Source of the DNA: Sabellastarte sp. h YS-2021
Lineage: Eukaryota; Annelida; Polychaeta; Sabellida; Sabellidae
NCBI GenBank assembly: GCA_964017235.1
Contig: OZ024938.1
Location: 4,641,454-4,705,453, forward strand
Reading direction: 5' to 3'
DNA length: 64,000 bases
The position numbers and the translations under genes are program-made. Below are positions 12,501 through 27,500 of this stretch, piece after piece; the stretch's first letter is position 1; each line of letters starts with the position of its first letter. The notes under the pieces were generated by a model. The model ran no database searches, was not told where the DNA came from, and worked only from the letters and a program-made list of their open reading frames with translations.

Positions 12501-15500
12501 GGATGATGAAAAAGGCCGTCAAGAGCTCAGACCTAGAGGTCCTTCCTCTATTCTTCCACTTAGCTCAGTTATCAAGGACGCCTTTGATAAATTCCAACAT
12601 GACTTTAAGGCTGGCAACTTATCTGAGGGAAAATATGTCAAGCCTCCTCCCTCAACTTCAAAGTGGTACAAGGTGGGACAACCAACTTTTCAGGACAAAA
12701 TTCAGGAGTTGAATACGGACTTTGCTAAGATCTGTATTACTCCTAGACCTTCTGGGTCTCCAGTAGCCAGAGTTCCCCTGCCAGTTCTCAAGGAGCTGGA
12801 ACTTCAGGCTAGACAAAACATCTCTACCCTCAACTTCACCGCTGCTTTTGCCAAAACCTCCTCTTCTTGCAATGCTTCATTGGAAAAATGCCAACATAGC
12901 ATCAAGTCTACGGTCAAGAAGATAAAATCTCAGATTCAAAAAGGTGCCAATCCTGAGAAAGCGGCAAAGCGCGGATATGAGGAAGTAGCTGACTACTTAG
13001 ACTTTTGGAACAAGACAGTACTTGTTCAACACAGGGCCCTCACTTGTCTCAGCAAATCTCTAGCCCATATTTTGCAGAGGGAATTATACTCTATGGCTAA
13101 TACCGGCTTGCTCAGGCGCGAAGCCACAATTAGGAGAAACGAGACGTCAAGAACTCAGGAACTCGTCCTTTTGGGACCCTTCCTTGTTCGAGTCTCAATT
13201 AGTGAAGGAAGGTGAGGACTTCCTTCTCAAAAAAGGCACCTCAAAAGATTCTCAGGGTTTTGCACCCTACCAGAATAAGCCCTTTCGTGGTCCCCACAAG
13301 AAAAGAGGCTCCTACAGGAAACGCCCCTATGGGGGCAATACCTCTCAAAGCAGTAACCAGTCCTTTCCTTCGGGAAGAGGAAAATCCAACTTCAGAGGCT
13401 CCAGGGGTCGTTTTCGACCCCACAATAGAGGAAGGGGGCGTGGAAACCCCCCTCCCCAATGACTCCTCCAAAGCCTCACTCAGTCCACCAGTAGGAGGTC
13501 GCCTCTGTTCTTTCAGGAGAGACTGGCTCACAAACAAATGTTCTCAAAACGTGTTAAACATTATCACCAATGGCTACGTTCTGCCATTCCGTTCAAAGCC
13601 AAACTTGATCAGATTTCCTCTGATTCTGTCAGAGTACAAGGCCCAACAAAAAGACCAAGCCTTGGCTACTTGTATCCAGTCTCTCCTGTCAAAGAACGCT
13701 ATCGAAAGGGTAGACAATGTAAAATCTCTCGGGTTTTACAGTCACCTGTTCCTAGTACCCAAGCCTCACCAAAGGTGGAGGCCAGTCATAGACTTAAGCA
13801 GGCTCAATACTTTTCTACACGTAGAAAAGTTCAAAATGGAAACTCCAGAGTCCATCAGGACCTCCCTGATTCCAGGGGAGTGGGTATCGTCGATAGATCT
13901 GTCGGACGCCTACCTGCATATCCCCATCCACCCAAGCTCAAGGAAATACGTAAGGTTTTGCTACAAGGCTCAGGTGTTCCAATTCACCTCCCTCCCGTTC
14001 GGACTAGCTACAGCCCCCCAGGTCTTTACAATGATCGTAAAGGAAGTGAAACTAATGGCCCTCTCAAGAGGACTCAGAATTCACCAATACCTGGACGACT
14101 GGCTGATCAGGTCCCAGTCTCAGGAGGAAGCACAAGTGAACACTCAGGCAGTAGTAGAACTGACTCAGTCCTTGGGATGGATAATAAATCAGGAAAAATC
14201 AGAACTGAAACCTACACAGGTGTTTTCGTTCGTGGGCTACGAATACCACCTAGATTCAGCCCTTGTAAAACCCACTCAAGAGAGATGGCTCAAACTTCAG
14301 GATTTGATCCTACGACTCAAGTCAAAACGTGTTTTGACTGCAAGATGTTTGATGTCTCTAATTGGGTTGCTAGCCTCAACGGAGAAAATGGTCCCGGAGG
14401 GACGCCTTCACATGAGGCCCTTTCAGTTTCATCTCAAGGAGCACTGGAGATATCCTCAGTCGCTGGACAACCTCCTTCCCTGGACAGAAGCCATTGCAGC
14501 CCACCTAGATTGGTGGCAAAATCCCTCCAAGGTGATGAAAGGTGCAGACCTTCATCCCAAAGACCACAGTATCCAACTCTTTACCGACGCCTCAAACGAA
14601 GGTTGGGGCGCTCACTTAGACCAAAATTTTACCAAGGGTCTGTGGTCAGATCGGGAAAAAAGGCTTCACATAAATGTCCTAGAATTGAAGGCGGTCTCCC
14701 TGGCCCTTCGAGACTTCAAGGACCAGTGCCAGAATCAAACAGTGTTGGTTGCGACGGACAACTCAACAGTGGTAGCCTACATCAACAAACAAGGAGGAAC
14801 ACACTCGGCAGAGATGTGTGCTCTCCTGTGGAAGATCATGACCTGGTGCCATCACTATCACATAACATTGAAAGCCAGGCACATTCCAGGGTGCCTGAAT
14901 GTGATGGCCGACCTGCTATCCAGGTCCAACCAAGTGCAGTCAACCGAATGGTCTCTGCACCCACAGGTCTTCAAACAGATCTGCCAGAAGTGGTTCACCC
15001 CTCATGTAGACTTGTTTGCCACTCACCTGAACCACAAGCTCCCTCTATACGTGTCTCCTATCCCAGACCCAAAGGCCTGGGACATAGATTCTCTGAACAT
15101 AAACTGGACCAACCTCACAGCATATGCGTACCCTCCTACGGCTCTCCTTCACAAGGTGATCCAAAAGATCAGGCAATGCCAGTGCCTGATCATCGTAATA
15201 GCCCCAGGCTGGCCAGGGATGCCCTGGTTTTGGGACCTAGTGCAGCTCTCAACAGAGATCCCACTGCAACTCCCAGTGTCAACAACCCTACTCAAACAGT
15301 CCCACAAGCTGGTGTTCCACAACAACCCCCAGCACCTGAACCTCCACGCCTGGTGTCTAGGAGCGGACAACTCCAAGAACAAGGCTTCTCTGTGGAGGTG
15401 GCAGAGAGAATTGCTGCCCCTCAGCGGTCATCAACAAGGACCATCTACAAGTCAAAGTGGGCCCTATTTGAAAAATGGTGCAGAGAAAATTCGGTGGATT

Positions 15501-18500
15501 TCTCCACTCCATCTGTGAAACAAATCTCAGATTTCTTCATGTACCTGTACCAAGACCTAAACAGGCGCCCCTCGACCATTGCTGGTTACAGGACTGCAAT
15601 CGTTGACACTTTGGGCCCAACGGCCCAACATATTGCACACAATGCAGACCTTCATAGGTTACTCTCCAGTTTTCACAGGGATCGTCCTAAAAGTTCCAGA
15701 AACTTACCCAAGTGGAACCTTTCTGTTGTCCTTAACGAGCTCACCAAAGCACCTTTTGAGCCCATGAAAGACTCAGACCTCAAACATCTCACTTTAAAAA
15801 CTGCTTTCTTGCTAGCCTTGGCCTCCGGCAAGCGCCGCAGCGAAATCCATGCCTGGGTCGCTAACAAAGTATCTAATTTAGGCCAATGGGAAAAGGTTGC
15901 CTTGTTCCCTTCTTCTGATTTCATAGCCAAAAACCAACTAGCAAGAGAAGGTTCTCAAAGTGTGTCTCCGGTGACTATCCCTGCTCTGACTACCATTGTA
16001 GATAGACAGTTTAAAGAAGACAGGACCCTGTGTCCCGTGCGGGCCCTGAGGTTTTATTTGGACCGAACTAAAGACCTGAGAGGGTCTCGTTCTCTCCTTT
16101 TCATCTCCTTTAAGAAAGGACATACCTCAGACATCAGACCCGCTACACTCTCTTCATGGTTGAAACAAACCATTTTACTTTGTTACAAACAAGCAGATCA
16201 ACAAGCCTTGGACTTGGTCCAAGTCAAAGCGCATGACATCCGGGCCTTCGCGGCCTCTAAGGCCTTTTACGGTGGGGTATCGGTGGACCAAATCATGCAA
16301 GCCTGTCACTGGAAAGCTCACAACACATTTACAAATTTTTACCTAAAAGACCTTACTTGGTCGGACACCGACAACAATTTGTACCTGGGACCCGTAGTGG
16401 CTGCACAACAAGTCCTAGATCCTTCCCCTCAGACCAGTTGTCCTCGGAAAGAAAAAAGGGGGGGGGGGCACATCCGCTACAACCAAGTCTTCAGGAGTCT
16501 TTCCCAGGATCTAGGTATTCCTTTACCTTCAAGATGTTACGGGTAAGGTCATTTTATCCTTTAATTATCAAGTAATTTCTATTAAGGACTTATTTAGTTG
16601 TCATTAATCTCATATTCAGGTTGTAAAAATTTTATGAGATGCCCAACCACTGGGTTGGTCAGTCATACGTGAAGGGCCCTTTTTGGACCCTTAGACCTCG
16701 GAGTGAGCACTGCTGCACTTCCGTCCTACAATAAAACATCTAGACAGTTTTAGCACTGTCTCTCATTTACTTAGGTTTTTGGCTCGTTACAGGCCCGGCC
16801 TTCGGGATCGGGGCACTGTAAATGGGACTCAGACTGGTATTTCTGGCACTATTCTATACATATTAATTCAAAATCTTAGAAAAAATGACATACCTTCCAG
16901 TCTCAGCTGTAATCCCGCCACCGGGCGGTTGAATTCAGCATTAAGTCCCACATGGTAAGCTATTGTAGCGTAATAAAATTGAAAATTTTAATTACTTAAA
17001 TGTAGCTTTTATAAGCTACAAGCTTACCATGTGGGACTTAGAAGAGTCCCACCCTGCCTCCCCGCTGTTTACAGCTGAGGGGTAGGTTTAAAAAAAAAAA
17101 AATTTCAACGAGAAAGTAGGACGATTGGTCAGAAGTTATCACGTGACGACAACTACCAGTATATCCGGTGGCTAACAAGAACTGTCTTTTTTTTCTAAGA
17201 CGTTGGCCCCGGGTGTGGCAACCCGAGAACAGCATTAAGTCCCACATGGTAAGCTTGTAGCTTATAAAAACTACATTTAAGTAATTAAAATTTTCAAATT
17301 TATATCAATATCCACGTATTTTAAAAATATTCTAGGTATTTTTACTTAATAAACTGACAATTTTGTCTTGAATTTCAAGTTTGTTTATGTCTACTACCAT
17401 ATTTACAGGAAGTGGGTGCTTTCGGTAGATTCTAAATGTCGGAACACCGTTATTCTTACCGGATTGACCTATACTTTATCCCGGAAAGTGTTTCTTAAAT
17501 AATAAACAATAATGGAGTAAAATAATCGATCATGGGTCGATCATCACTCGGAAAAATGGACTCATAATGATAGTATTTACACGTCTATGTTGTTTAGGTT
17601 CTAATGGCTTACAACAAGGATTCACTGGAGATGGACACAGAAGACGAGGATTTCTTGCATCGTCTCTTTCTCCGCATCCCCAAAAGCATGAGCAGAAGTG
17701 ACCTGAGAGACACTTTCTTAGTGAGTACATTAGTGCTACATCCCCAGACAGAAGAGTATGTTGATTTTGAGTTTCATACCATATCCAAAAAGATACATGC
17801 TTTCAGACCTGAAAACTCAAAAAAAAAAAATTGTCATAAAAGTTTGAGATTTAGTATGTGGATTAAAATCAACAAAGGGCACGTTAGTGTCTTGTGTACC
17901 TTAACCTTCATTTCAGTGGTCGAAAATCTGCACGTTGGTGAAGGATGCCAAATGACCTTCCCAAGGCTTGCATAAAGAGCCTTATAATCTGCATTTTTGC
18001 TTATATCTGCATTGTTGGTCAAAGGTGAAGTTGAAAGTGACCAAGAAACCAACAGGCTGTACAGAATTCAGAAAGTCTTCACCTCTAAATTGTATGGATA
18101 ATTTATTTGAGACACGAGAACAAAATAAAATGCTCAATCAAACGTTTACATCTCTGTAGCTACAAAACTCGTCATTTTAAAACAAAAAGTGTCAAAAATA
18201 ATTTGCCTTCAACGTATTTGGGTCTTAAATACTGTCATGGTTATAAGTAAGGCTGTGATAGGTTGCTCGGTCACCCAAAAACAGTCAGAATTCTTTAATT
18301 TTCGTTATTTATACAGATATTTAACATTATTTTTGCAAGGTTTTGTTTGTTTCTCTGGTACTTCTACTTGGTGACTACTAAAACACAGTTACCCAAATTC
18401 AGATTGGTTCTTTTGAGGTGAATAGCTGACGTTTTTTTTCACTAATGAAGTCATAGCCTTAGTTATAAGCAGGGTTTCAGATTCGCGTCGGCCATCGGTC

Positions 18501-21500
18501 ATTGACCAAATTTTGCAACAAAACCCCGAATTTTAAATAGAATATTAGGACATATTGTCCGAGTCGTATCCGTGGGCGATAATAGAAGATCTAGACGTCT
18601 TTTTATTTACAAAATATGAAGTCACGTTACAACCCTAAAATCTCGCGAGATCTACGTGCTTTTAAATTGTTTTATTGTAGCAAGATCTAGACGTCTTTTA
18701 TGAAATCTCGTGACAAGCCACGTGATCTGCAAGGAAATCCCAGGGGAAATCCGTGTCCTCATATCTTCTCATAAATATTAATGACTTGGGTGCTTTGGCC
18801 GTGAGTTCTCGAGTTTAAAGTATTTGATCTTCGCCTATGCTTCCATTTTATAAAATATTGCGAGGAAATCCCAGGGGAAATCTGTGTCCTCATATCTTCT
18901 CATGAATATTAATGACTTGGGTGCTATGGCCGTGAGTTCTCGAGTTTAAATTATTTGATTTTTGTCTATGCTTCCATTTTAAAAAATATTGCAAGGAAAT
19001 CAAATGGAAAATCTGTGTCCTCATATCTTCTCATGAATATTAATGACTTGGGTGCTATGGCCAGGAGTTCTCGAGTTTAAAGTATTTGATTTTCGTCTAT
19101 GCTTCCATTTTATAAAATATTGCAAGGAAATCCCAGGGAAAATCTGTGTCCTCATATCTTCTCATGAATATTAGTTATGGCTGTCTGGTATTTTCGTGTA
19201 ATTGTAGATTTTGTTTTCTGTAGGGTTCCACATAAATTTTACTGTAATCTTCTGAATTTTTGCTTTGATTAATATTTCTTTTTATTAATAATTGCACTGA
19301 AAAAAAATCAGATCGAAAGTTTATTTGCTAGCTGTAATGTTTACTGCCAGTGGACATTTTAATAGCATGAAAATCTCATGGATCACCGATTCACCATACT
19401 TAGGTTCTGTGGCCGTGAGTTCTCGTTTTAGTAATACATGATCATTGAACATCATAAAGACTTTTTGACATTTTAACTAAATGAGATTTTTATTATGATT
19501 CAGTAAATTTTACTTTATATCCCATTCATATAGGGTCATTGACTTTAATGACTTAATTTTAGCAACCTGTAGAATGAAAATTTGATTGACAAGAATTCTG
19601 TCCTAAATTCTCCGAAAATGTCCTAAACGTTTTCCTAGTCTTAGGACAGAATGTCCGGCCGCACTTTTCATGTAGCAGAATCACTGATAAGTGTTGAATC
19701 TTTTAAAATTTCATCACCAAAAATGCAATCTTCAACACACCCCCCCTGCAAGTGTTGTAACTTGCAGTGTTTTGTTGAACAGTGATGGAAAGATTAATAT
19801 CCCTTTCTTGAGAGTAAACCACCCCTGTTTTAGACTTTCACAAAGTCCTTTTGTTTTTTTGTGAAATATATGGGTACTGTATGACTTTTGAAGAAACAGC
19901 CAGTCGTGACATTTTGTTTTTTCAGAGACTATTCCCTTAACTCCAGAATGCTAGTGGTATAATGAACTCCTGTAAGTTTCCAATTATTTGAATTTAACTG
20001 ACCTGGTTACTGATGGATACAAATACAAAGACATGGAGCAAGCCTACCCCTATTCGTGTGTAAACAAGAGCTCTTCACCGAGTAAGACCCCGAGTGTATT
20101 TTATTTTTTTAGCCGTATGGAGATTTGGTGTGGACCCATATCCTGATGGACAAGAGTACAGGACAGAGCCGCGGACTGGCGTTTGTGAAGTATGCCAAGC
20201 AGTCGCAGGCAGCACGGGCACTGGAGGAGTGTGACACTTGTGAGTTTGTGATAACCACTGGAAAATCTGGCTTGCCAAAAGTTTTCCATTTCACTCTAGT
20301 TGAGATTCTTGTGGGTGTTGTACCTGTTTATCTTTGGCAACTCAATGCCAGCTGATTTGAAACTTGGGAGGCTAGGTATCTGCTCTTTAATGATAGGTTG
20401 ATTGGACGAGTGTCTAAACATTTGTCGGTGAACATTTCAAGGGACGTCTGTCGAAGCAACACTTGAAACAATTGACTAATACTCAAAACCATACGAATAA
20501 AATAAACATTTAACTCAGATAGTCACCTCTCTCCTCCAATCCCCTCAACTTTGTGTACTGATATGACCTGTACACTGTGGCACACAACATAATAACCTTA
20601 ACCAAGGGGCCATCTTCTGTATAGGTCAAGGGTTGACCCTAACTTTTACAGAGTGTGCTATCAGTCTGCTGTGTTTTGTTGTGTGGTCTCTAAGACCTGT
20701 ACTCCGTATTTGTAGCGTTTTCAGCCAAGTGGGCCGATGTGCGTCCAGTGGAAGAAACCCGCTACAAGTCAGGGGCGCGTGGAGCAGACATGGGTGGGCC
20801 TGCAAGCCTGGGGGCCGGTATGATGGACATTATACAGTCCAAGAGAAGTGGTGGGTAGAAAAGAAAGTTTCTGAGTATTGTTGAGACCTCAAGTTTTAGT
20901 AACCATGGTTACCTTGGCTCTGCTGTACTTGTGTGTGAAGCTGTGGCATGACATCACTTAAAACTGGAGATTTGCTTAAACCACAAAATACCCCACCAAT
21001 GTCCTTTAGAATTTTCAGTTCAATATTTGTTGTTTGTGGCAGCTGGTGAATTTTCGTCTAGTCTGATCATCGAACCAATATCTTTAAAACCAATAAAATG
21101 CAGAAATATAATGTAAAATCTTCACACCTTTTTGAAAATATGGTGAAAATCTAAATTCCATACATATTTTGGGAAAATTTTGCCATATTTTAAATAAAAT
21201 GCAAGTTTATAGACAGGCAGAAATAGAATCCCTTGTGACGTTAATGATTTCTAAGTGTTTTTGCAGAGTATAAATTTCAGACATTTGAACAGAACTTTGT
21301 TTTCAGGGAAGTCAGTGAGTGAACTGTCAAACTTCTACAAAGTCACAGCACCAGTACACAAGTATTCATGCTACTATTTTGTTGTTTTTTTTTAAACTCG
21401 ACATCCATACATAATTAAGTGAAAGTAAATGTTGTTTTCGTATTTCCAATGATTTTTGGAAGATTTAACAAAATAATTGAAAATGTTATTGTAAAAGTTG

Positions 21501-24500
21501 TTGGAACTAGCTTATATATTGTATGTTCTGTGTCTGTTATTTTAACTATGTCAGCAAAATAGTATCATTTTTAACGGAAAGCTTTTTGATACAAATCTCC
21601 AGTGCCATGGTTCTGCACACAATTAATTAGAACAAAGGTAGCCAACTATGTCTGATGTTTTTGCAATTATGAAGTGAAACTGATGTACCCGTAGCGATTG
21701 CAGTAATGCTGTAGTACTTGGCTAGGTGGGTGCATGGGAGGATATTGATAGAGCTGGGAGAAGTGGACAGTGAAAATAAAGAGCTATAATCTTCTCAATA
21801 GTAATAAATGAATAAATAAATACTAAATCTCTTAAGTTTAAGCTTGATACTTTTGAAGTAAGTTTTGTATCCCCGTTTAATAGAGCTGAAACGATTAGGA
21901 AAATTTGGTAGCCGGGTAGTCGCTTGCATTAACCGTCGACTAACCGATTAATTGTTTCTGACGTTTAGCATGTATGAGAAATACCGAAAACGTGTGTGTT
22001 CCGGATGTAAACAAACAAAATGGCGGATCGCGAGATGCTGGAAAGCAAAGAATTCACCAGATTATTCAGTAAATTGGCCAATAATGTAATATTTTGATAT
22101 AATAAAATAAAATGCATATAAAATGCTTTAATTTGATACGTTTTAAGGTCTTAACTCAAGATACTCATAGTTCCAACGATCGCGTATAATCCGCTATGTG
22201 CTGATATACACAGGAAAACAATTAACCGATTTCATAATGTTGGTGTCGACTAGTGCTTTGATAACCTACTAATCGATTAGTACGAATAATCGTTTCAGCA
22301 CTACCGTTTAAATAGTGGGAGTTAACCTGGTGGTGATATAATGAGCATTGTACAGCCCAAGGCTTGGTATGGCTGGGGTGGATCTCACTGAAAATAATCA
22401 TAAGATTGGTCTTGGTCCAACCTAGATTCCATTACATTTTGGGATTAATTTGGATCACCATCTGGATTAAAAAAAAAATAATCTGGATTTTCTCATTTAC
22501 TTATTATCAAGTGCCTTGGTGCAGTTCTGCGCTCTCTGAGTACTCGTGTTTATATTTTACTCTGTAATTACCCATAGGCCTGCAATCACGAGGGTCTGCT
22601 GTGTAATGTTACAGTGCTCCTCAAATTTAAAAATATGAAATTTAAGAATACAGTATTGTTGATGGCATAAATATCTGAGATTTGAGTGTTGCTGTACTGG
22701 GTAACTATTGCTCAAATGTAACTGTTTAGACTGCTGAATATACTGTTACGTGTCACAATACAGAAGGATTTCAATTGTATTATGTATGTATTATATTTTA
22801 CAGATTTTGGAGGTGGCCTAGGGCAGAGGGCCTCTTTGACAGATTTTGGCAGTGGCCTAGGGCAGAGGGCCTCTTTGACAGATTTTGGCAGTGGCCTAGG
22901 GCCGAGGGCCTCTTTATTGGGAGACTTTAATGAATTCGTTCAAGGGTATGGCGGGGGTCTGGGTGGAGGTATGGGTTTAGCTGGAGCTAGGGGTATGGGT
23001 GAAGGTCTGAGAGATCTGGGTCTGGGTGGAGGTATGGGTTTAGGTGGAGCTAGGGGTATGGGTGAAGGTCTGAGAGATTTGGGTCTGTTGGGAGGTATGG
23101 GTTTAGGTGGAGCTAGGGGTATGGGTGAAGGTCTGAGAGATCTGGGTATGGGGGGAGATATGGGCCTGGGTGGTGCAAGCAGTGGCTTTGCAGAGGATGC
23201 CTTCAGCCCGCCAAAGAAACCAGCAGGTAGGTAAAATGGTAGCGGAGTATGCTACTGTATTTATACCCCCAGACCAGTAAATCCGAGACAGTTCTCAAAT
23301 ATTTGGTCACCAAATGACTAGTTAAGTCAGTCAACACCAATATTGTTGAACTGTTCAACCGTTTTCTTATATAAATCACCTCACTTGGGATTTTATGTAT
23401 AGAATTGTTAACATTTCGAATTGGGACCAAAGTGAGGGATTTTATGTATAGAATTGTTAACATTTCGAATTGGGACCAAAAAAGGTTTCAGATTGAAGCA
23501 TTTCATCAGTATTTTATGCTAAATTTGCCAATTACTAAACAATTTGGGTAAATTTCTTACTTTTAAAGCTTCAGAATGCACATGCATTTTGCTTTGGTTG
23601 TATAATAAGCAGTAATGAATGCTATTGGACAAGGCAGTCAGTCTTCACACCCAATAAAGAAGAAATGAATAATTATTTTCTAGGAAGTCTCCAGGCCTGT
23701 TAACAGTTACGAAGCACTTGGAATCAAAACTTTGAAAATTATAAAGTTGACAGGAAGTAATAGATCATATTCATCTTCCCCTGCGCAGCAAAAAAATTAT
23801 GTAAAAACTTGTTTTGGCGATGTAGTTATCTCTTGATCCAATCATTCTCAGTAGATAAAAGGCTGAACTATTCCCAGATGTAATGGAGTACCATGTTGTA
23901 TGGGTGTTCTGTTGTACCTCAGAGCCCGGGGAGCCGATGTATTACATTGAGAGCCGCACTGACGTGGGCAGCGACTGCCTGCAGGCCAAAATCCCCGAGG
24001 GCATGACGTTGCAGCAGGTGTTCGCGCTCTTCAACATCTGTCCCGGATTGGCCAGCTGCAACCTGAACTCAAGAACAGGTGAAAACCAGATTACTGGGCC
24101 CTAGAAATGAATAAAATGCGCTATTTTTATGTGCCTGTGACGGGTTTAGTGAAGTGTAGACCAGGGCAGTGTTGGTAACACGGGGATCTGGGTATCGTGA
24201 CCATTTTGCTTTTGTACTGTGACAACCCTTCACAACTTCCTGATTGTCAACACGTATAACTGTTGGAATAAGTGAAACATTATGCCCCTGTTCCACCACA
24301 CGACTAAGGCTGCCGATTAAGGTATTTTGTGAATCGGTTTCCAAAAAATGTTGAGTCCTGGACAGTCTGCTCGAGTCTGTTTGGATCTGTTGAGGTTGGC
24401 ATAAAAATCAAACGTGTTTGATATTTTTCACGACTGTAACCGATCCACTGTGGCCCCTACCCACAAATATTCCAGTCTCAGACTTCCTGAGGCCTCCTCA

Positions 24501-27500
24501 GACCCTAATTTACCCAATGTTATGTTCTTGCAGACTTCCTGGGACTGTTAATGCCAGGTCGGCTTGGTTTTAGTCCCAGGAGGTCAGGACTTTATCCCAG
24601 ATCAATCCCCGACCCACCATTGAAAACCAAACGCAAAATTCGGCCTTAGCTGTCTGAAGAAATCCCAGGATTAGTCCCAGGAAGCCTGAGGTGGTCTCAG
24701 ACCAATCTGAGACCCAGTCAGTATATCCTTGACATTATCCGTGTGGAATCATATCACAATCGTGGCTTAATCACCTCTTAGTCGGGGAACAATTGTGAGT
24801 TGTCCGAGGAGGTTTGAGGCTTCCTGAGAACAATCGCAGAACTGGATCACCACTCCATTGCCCCACCCATTATTCATGTTTTTTTCCACAGACTCTCAAG
24901 GATCAAGGGTCGCGGGACCAATCGGGGCGTATATCCTTTGGTGGAACAGGGACATTTTTAACAAACCCTCAATTTGTAGAACTGATAAACTTTTATCCTA
25001 TATTTTGTAGATTTTAATTATACTGTAGCAATTCTTTGAGAAAAAGAGCCATGTTTTCTTTACAAGAACTTTACTTCCTGTAAGTGAGCGTATTCAGTTG
25101 GGGATATGCTCAAACATAATTTTTTTTTTATCCCAGAGTCGGAAAGGTTTTTGCATTGGTAGGATACTGAAATGGAAAATAGTGACCGACACTGCCCTGA
25201 TGTACTCACAGGGTATGTTAATGCATTACCTAGACTGGGAGATGTAATATTAAGTGAATAAATTTCTCTTTTACCACATATATTTGTACCACATCAACGT
25301 CTGAGGTTTCTTCATTGTTTTGATGAAATGTTTGCCAAATGAGGATGTAAAATGTAATCTAATCTAATCTACTGCTTTGCAGGCACAATATCTTCCCCAC
25401 TATGGGGAACTCAGTGTATTAAATTAACAAAAATATTAATCATTGGTATAGTGCAACTGTGGAAGTGGTGTAGTGAAAATTTAGATAGAGAAAACCCCAG
25501 AAATTGTACATAAGTTGTAAGTTGTATAGTAAGTTGAATTACCTGGCCTGATGATGAGGATCTTTTCGAACAGTAGCAGTTTGGAGCAGTTCATAATGTC
25601 AGTTGGGTGTATAAGTACTACATTGTTCACATATGTCAAACAGGAGCAGTCATAGGTGAACATTATGAAAAAAAATATATATACATATAAAAAAACATTA
25701 AAAAATTATTATACAGTACCAAGTAAGACAAGTGTAATTGTGACAATAAAGCCTTGTTAGTCGAATCTTGGATTCGAGTTATGTACTGGGTTCTGATTGT
25801 TATTTAAAAAATGCCATTTTATTACGCTACAATAGCTTACCATGTGGGACTTAATGCTGTTCTCGGGTTGCCACACCCGGGGCCAACGTCTTAGAAAAAA
25901 AGATCGTTCTTGTTAGCCACCGGATATACTGGTAGTTGTCGTCACGTGATAGCTTCTGACCAATCGCCCTACTTTCTCGTTGGCCACGATGACTGGTAAC
26001 AGTTTGTAAATATACAGACATTTTCATTTATTTCTCAGTATTCACGTATTGTTGGAGGCTAATATTTGGATATTTCTTTATATATATTTCATAGATTATA
26101 CTGTAAAATTTTTAATTTCACAACTTAAGTATTTTCCTTACAATCTGTGTGTTTTGAGTTTTCTCGGTTCAGGCAATTTCAATTGTACGTCTTTTTATTG
26201 CGTTAAAATGTCTCTCCATCAAGCAAACAAAGACAAACCGAGAGCTCAGAAATGCCGCCATTTTTGCTTCAGTTTTGATACTCATAATTTCTGCCCTACC
26301 TGTAGGGAGGCTGGCAAGGGAGATGACCCCTGTGTCACTTTTGAAGCACCCTGCCATATTTGCACGTCTCTCACTGATGAACAATTGCAAAAAATTCAAA
26401 ACAGGAAGCGGTACTTAAAAAAGCAAAAAGCGGAAACTAGTTCCAAAGATGAACTAGATCTCTTGGGTGAAGGCGATGGGGACTCTTTTACTGGTTCTAA
26501 TGCAGACCTTGAGAGTGCTGCCGATAACCTCTTTACCTCAACCCCTGGCCTCAACCTCTCGCCTTCAGTTCTTTATCACTAAAGACCCCAGCCAAAGCTG
26601 TTCCACCCACCCCAGGTACTGTTTTACAAAACAAAATTCAAAGAAATCTAGATAAATCCCTGGGTGATTCCTTAAATATACATATCCAGCAGCAAATGGG
26701 TTCCTTCCAGGCATCCATGTTAGAAGCATTTCAATCACTCCAAGAGGAGTTGGCAGTTAAAAAGCCTGCCGAGGTTGATCCCTCGCCCCATGCTTCAAAA
26801 GCTGGTCCATCCAGCAACTCTGCTGCTCATCTGGACCTACCCCCTCCGAGGTCAAGTACTAATGCACAGTCCGAGGCAATGGATGTGGACGTTGGTCCAG
26901 CACTCCCTCCTCGACTAGTACTTAACCAAACTTCCTCGGATCAGTACGTTGCCCCTTCTGAAGCTATACCGAAGGATTCCTCGTACTCACACAAAAAACA
27001 AAGCCACAGGCAAACAGTAGCACCGAGCTCTGCCTCGGATCAACTGGATGAGGATTCCGACGAACCTCGGATCCATCCTAGACCTAAGAAACACTCTGAC
27101 AAGAGCAAGCATAAATCTAGGTCCAGATATGTGTCATCTTCAGAGGAAGATCACTCCCCTGTGGCCAGACACAGGTCTTCTAAGCCCTCTAGGGCTCAGC
27201 CCTCAGGCGCAGCTTCTGATCAAGACCTCCCACAACATGATCCTGACCCCCCTTATTATAGGGAAGTATCCCTGTCTGACATTCCCTCCCAATACTCTGA
27301 AGAGGTAGACACCTTCAGGCGCATTCTTTCTCTCCCTGACCCCAGGGACTCTATGCCTAGGTCTTCAACTTCAGTTTTGGTTCTGGATGATGAAAAAGGC
27401 CACCAAGAGCTCAGACCTAGAGGTCCTTCCTCTATTCTACCACTTAGCTCAGTTATCAAGGACGCCTTTGATAAATTTCAACATGATTTCAAAGCTGCCA

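Larger units (their letters stand above)
10925..17296 (+). mobile_element. DIRS-like YR retrotransposon A
   Basis: About 6.4 kb in the 11-kb RBM45 intron, sense orientation. Architecture in order: left inverted terminal repeat (ITR), gag-like ORF, RT/RNase H/methyltransferase-like ORF, tyrosine recombinase, internal complementary region, right ITR. The ends start near TTTTATTACGCTAC and finish near TAATTAAAATTTTC. The internal complementary region joins copies of both ends, as expected for the DIRS model of a circular intermediate integrated by YR without target-site duplication. The gag frame is broken by a 20-base deficit relative to B, while the RT and YR frames are open throughout. Recently active but no longer autonomous in this copy. 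Confidence 0.93.

Noticed and set aside
21307-21362. Possible RBM45 exon after an acceptor-like TTTTCAG (reading GKSVSELSNFYK)
   Set aside because: No donor in this stretch keeps the reading frame into the 22804 exon, while direct joining of 20850 to 22804 is perfectly in phase.
24893-25016. Possible RBM45 exon after CCACAG with a 40-codon open stretch
   Set aside because: No similarity to RRM3. Joining 24078 directly to 37533 gives a normal RRM turn, and no convincing donor follows.
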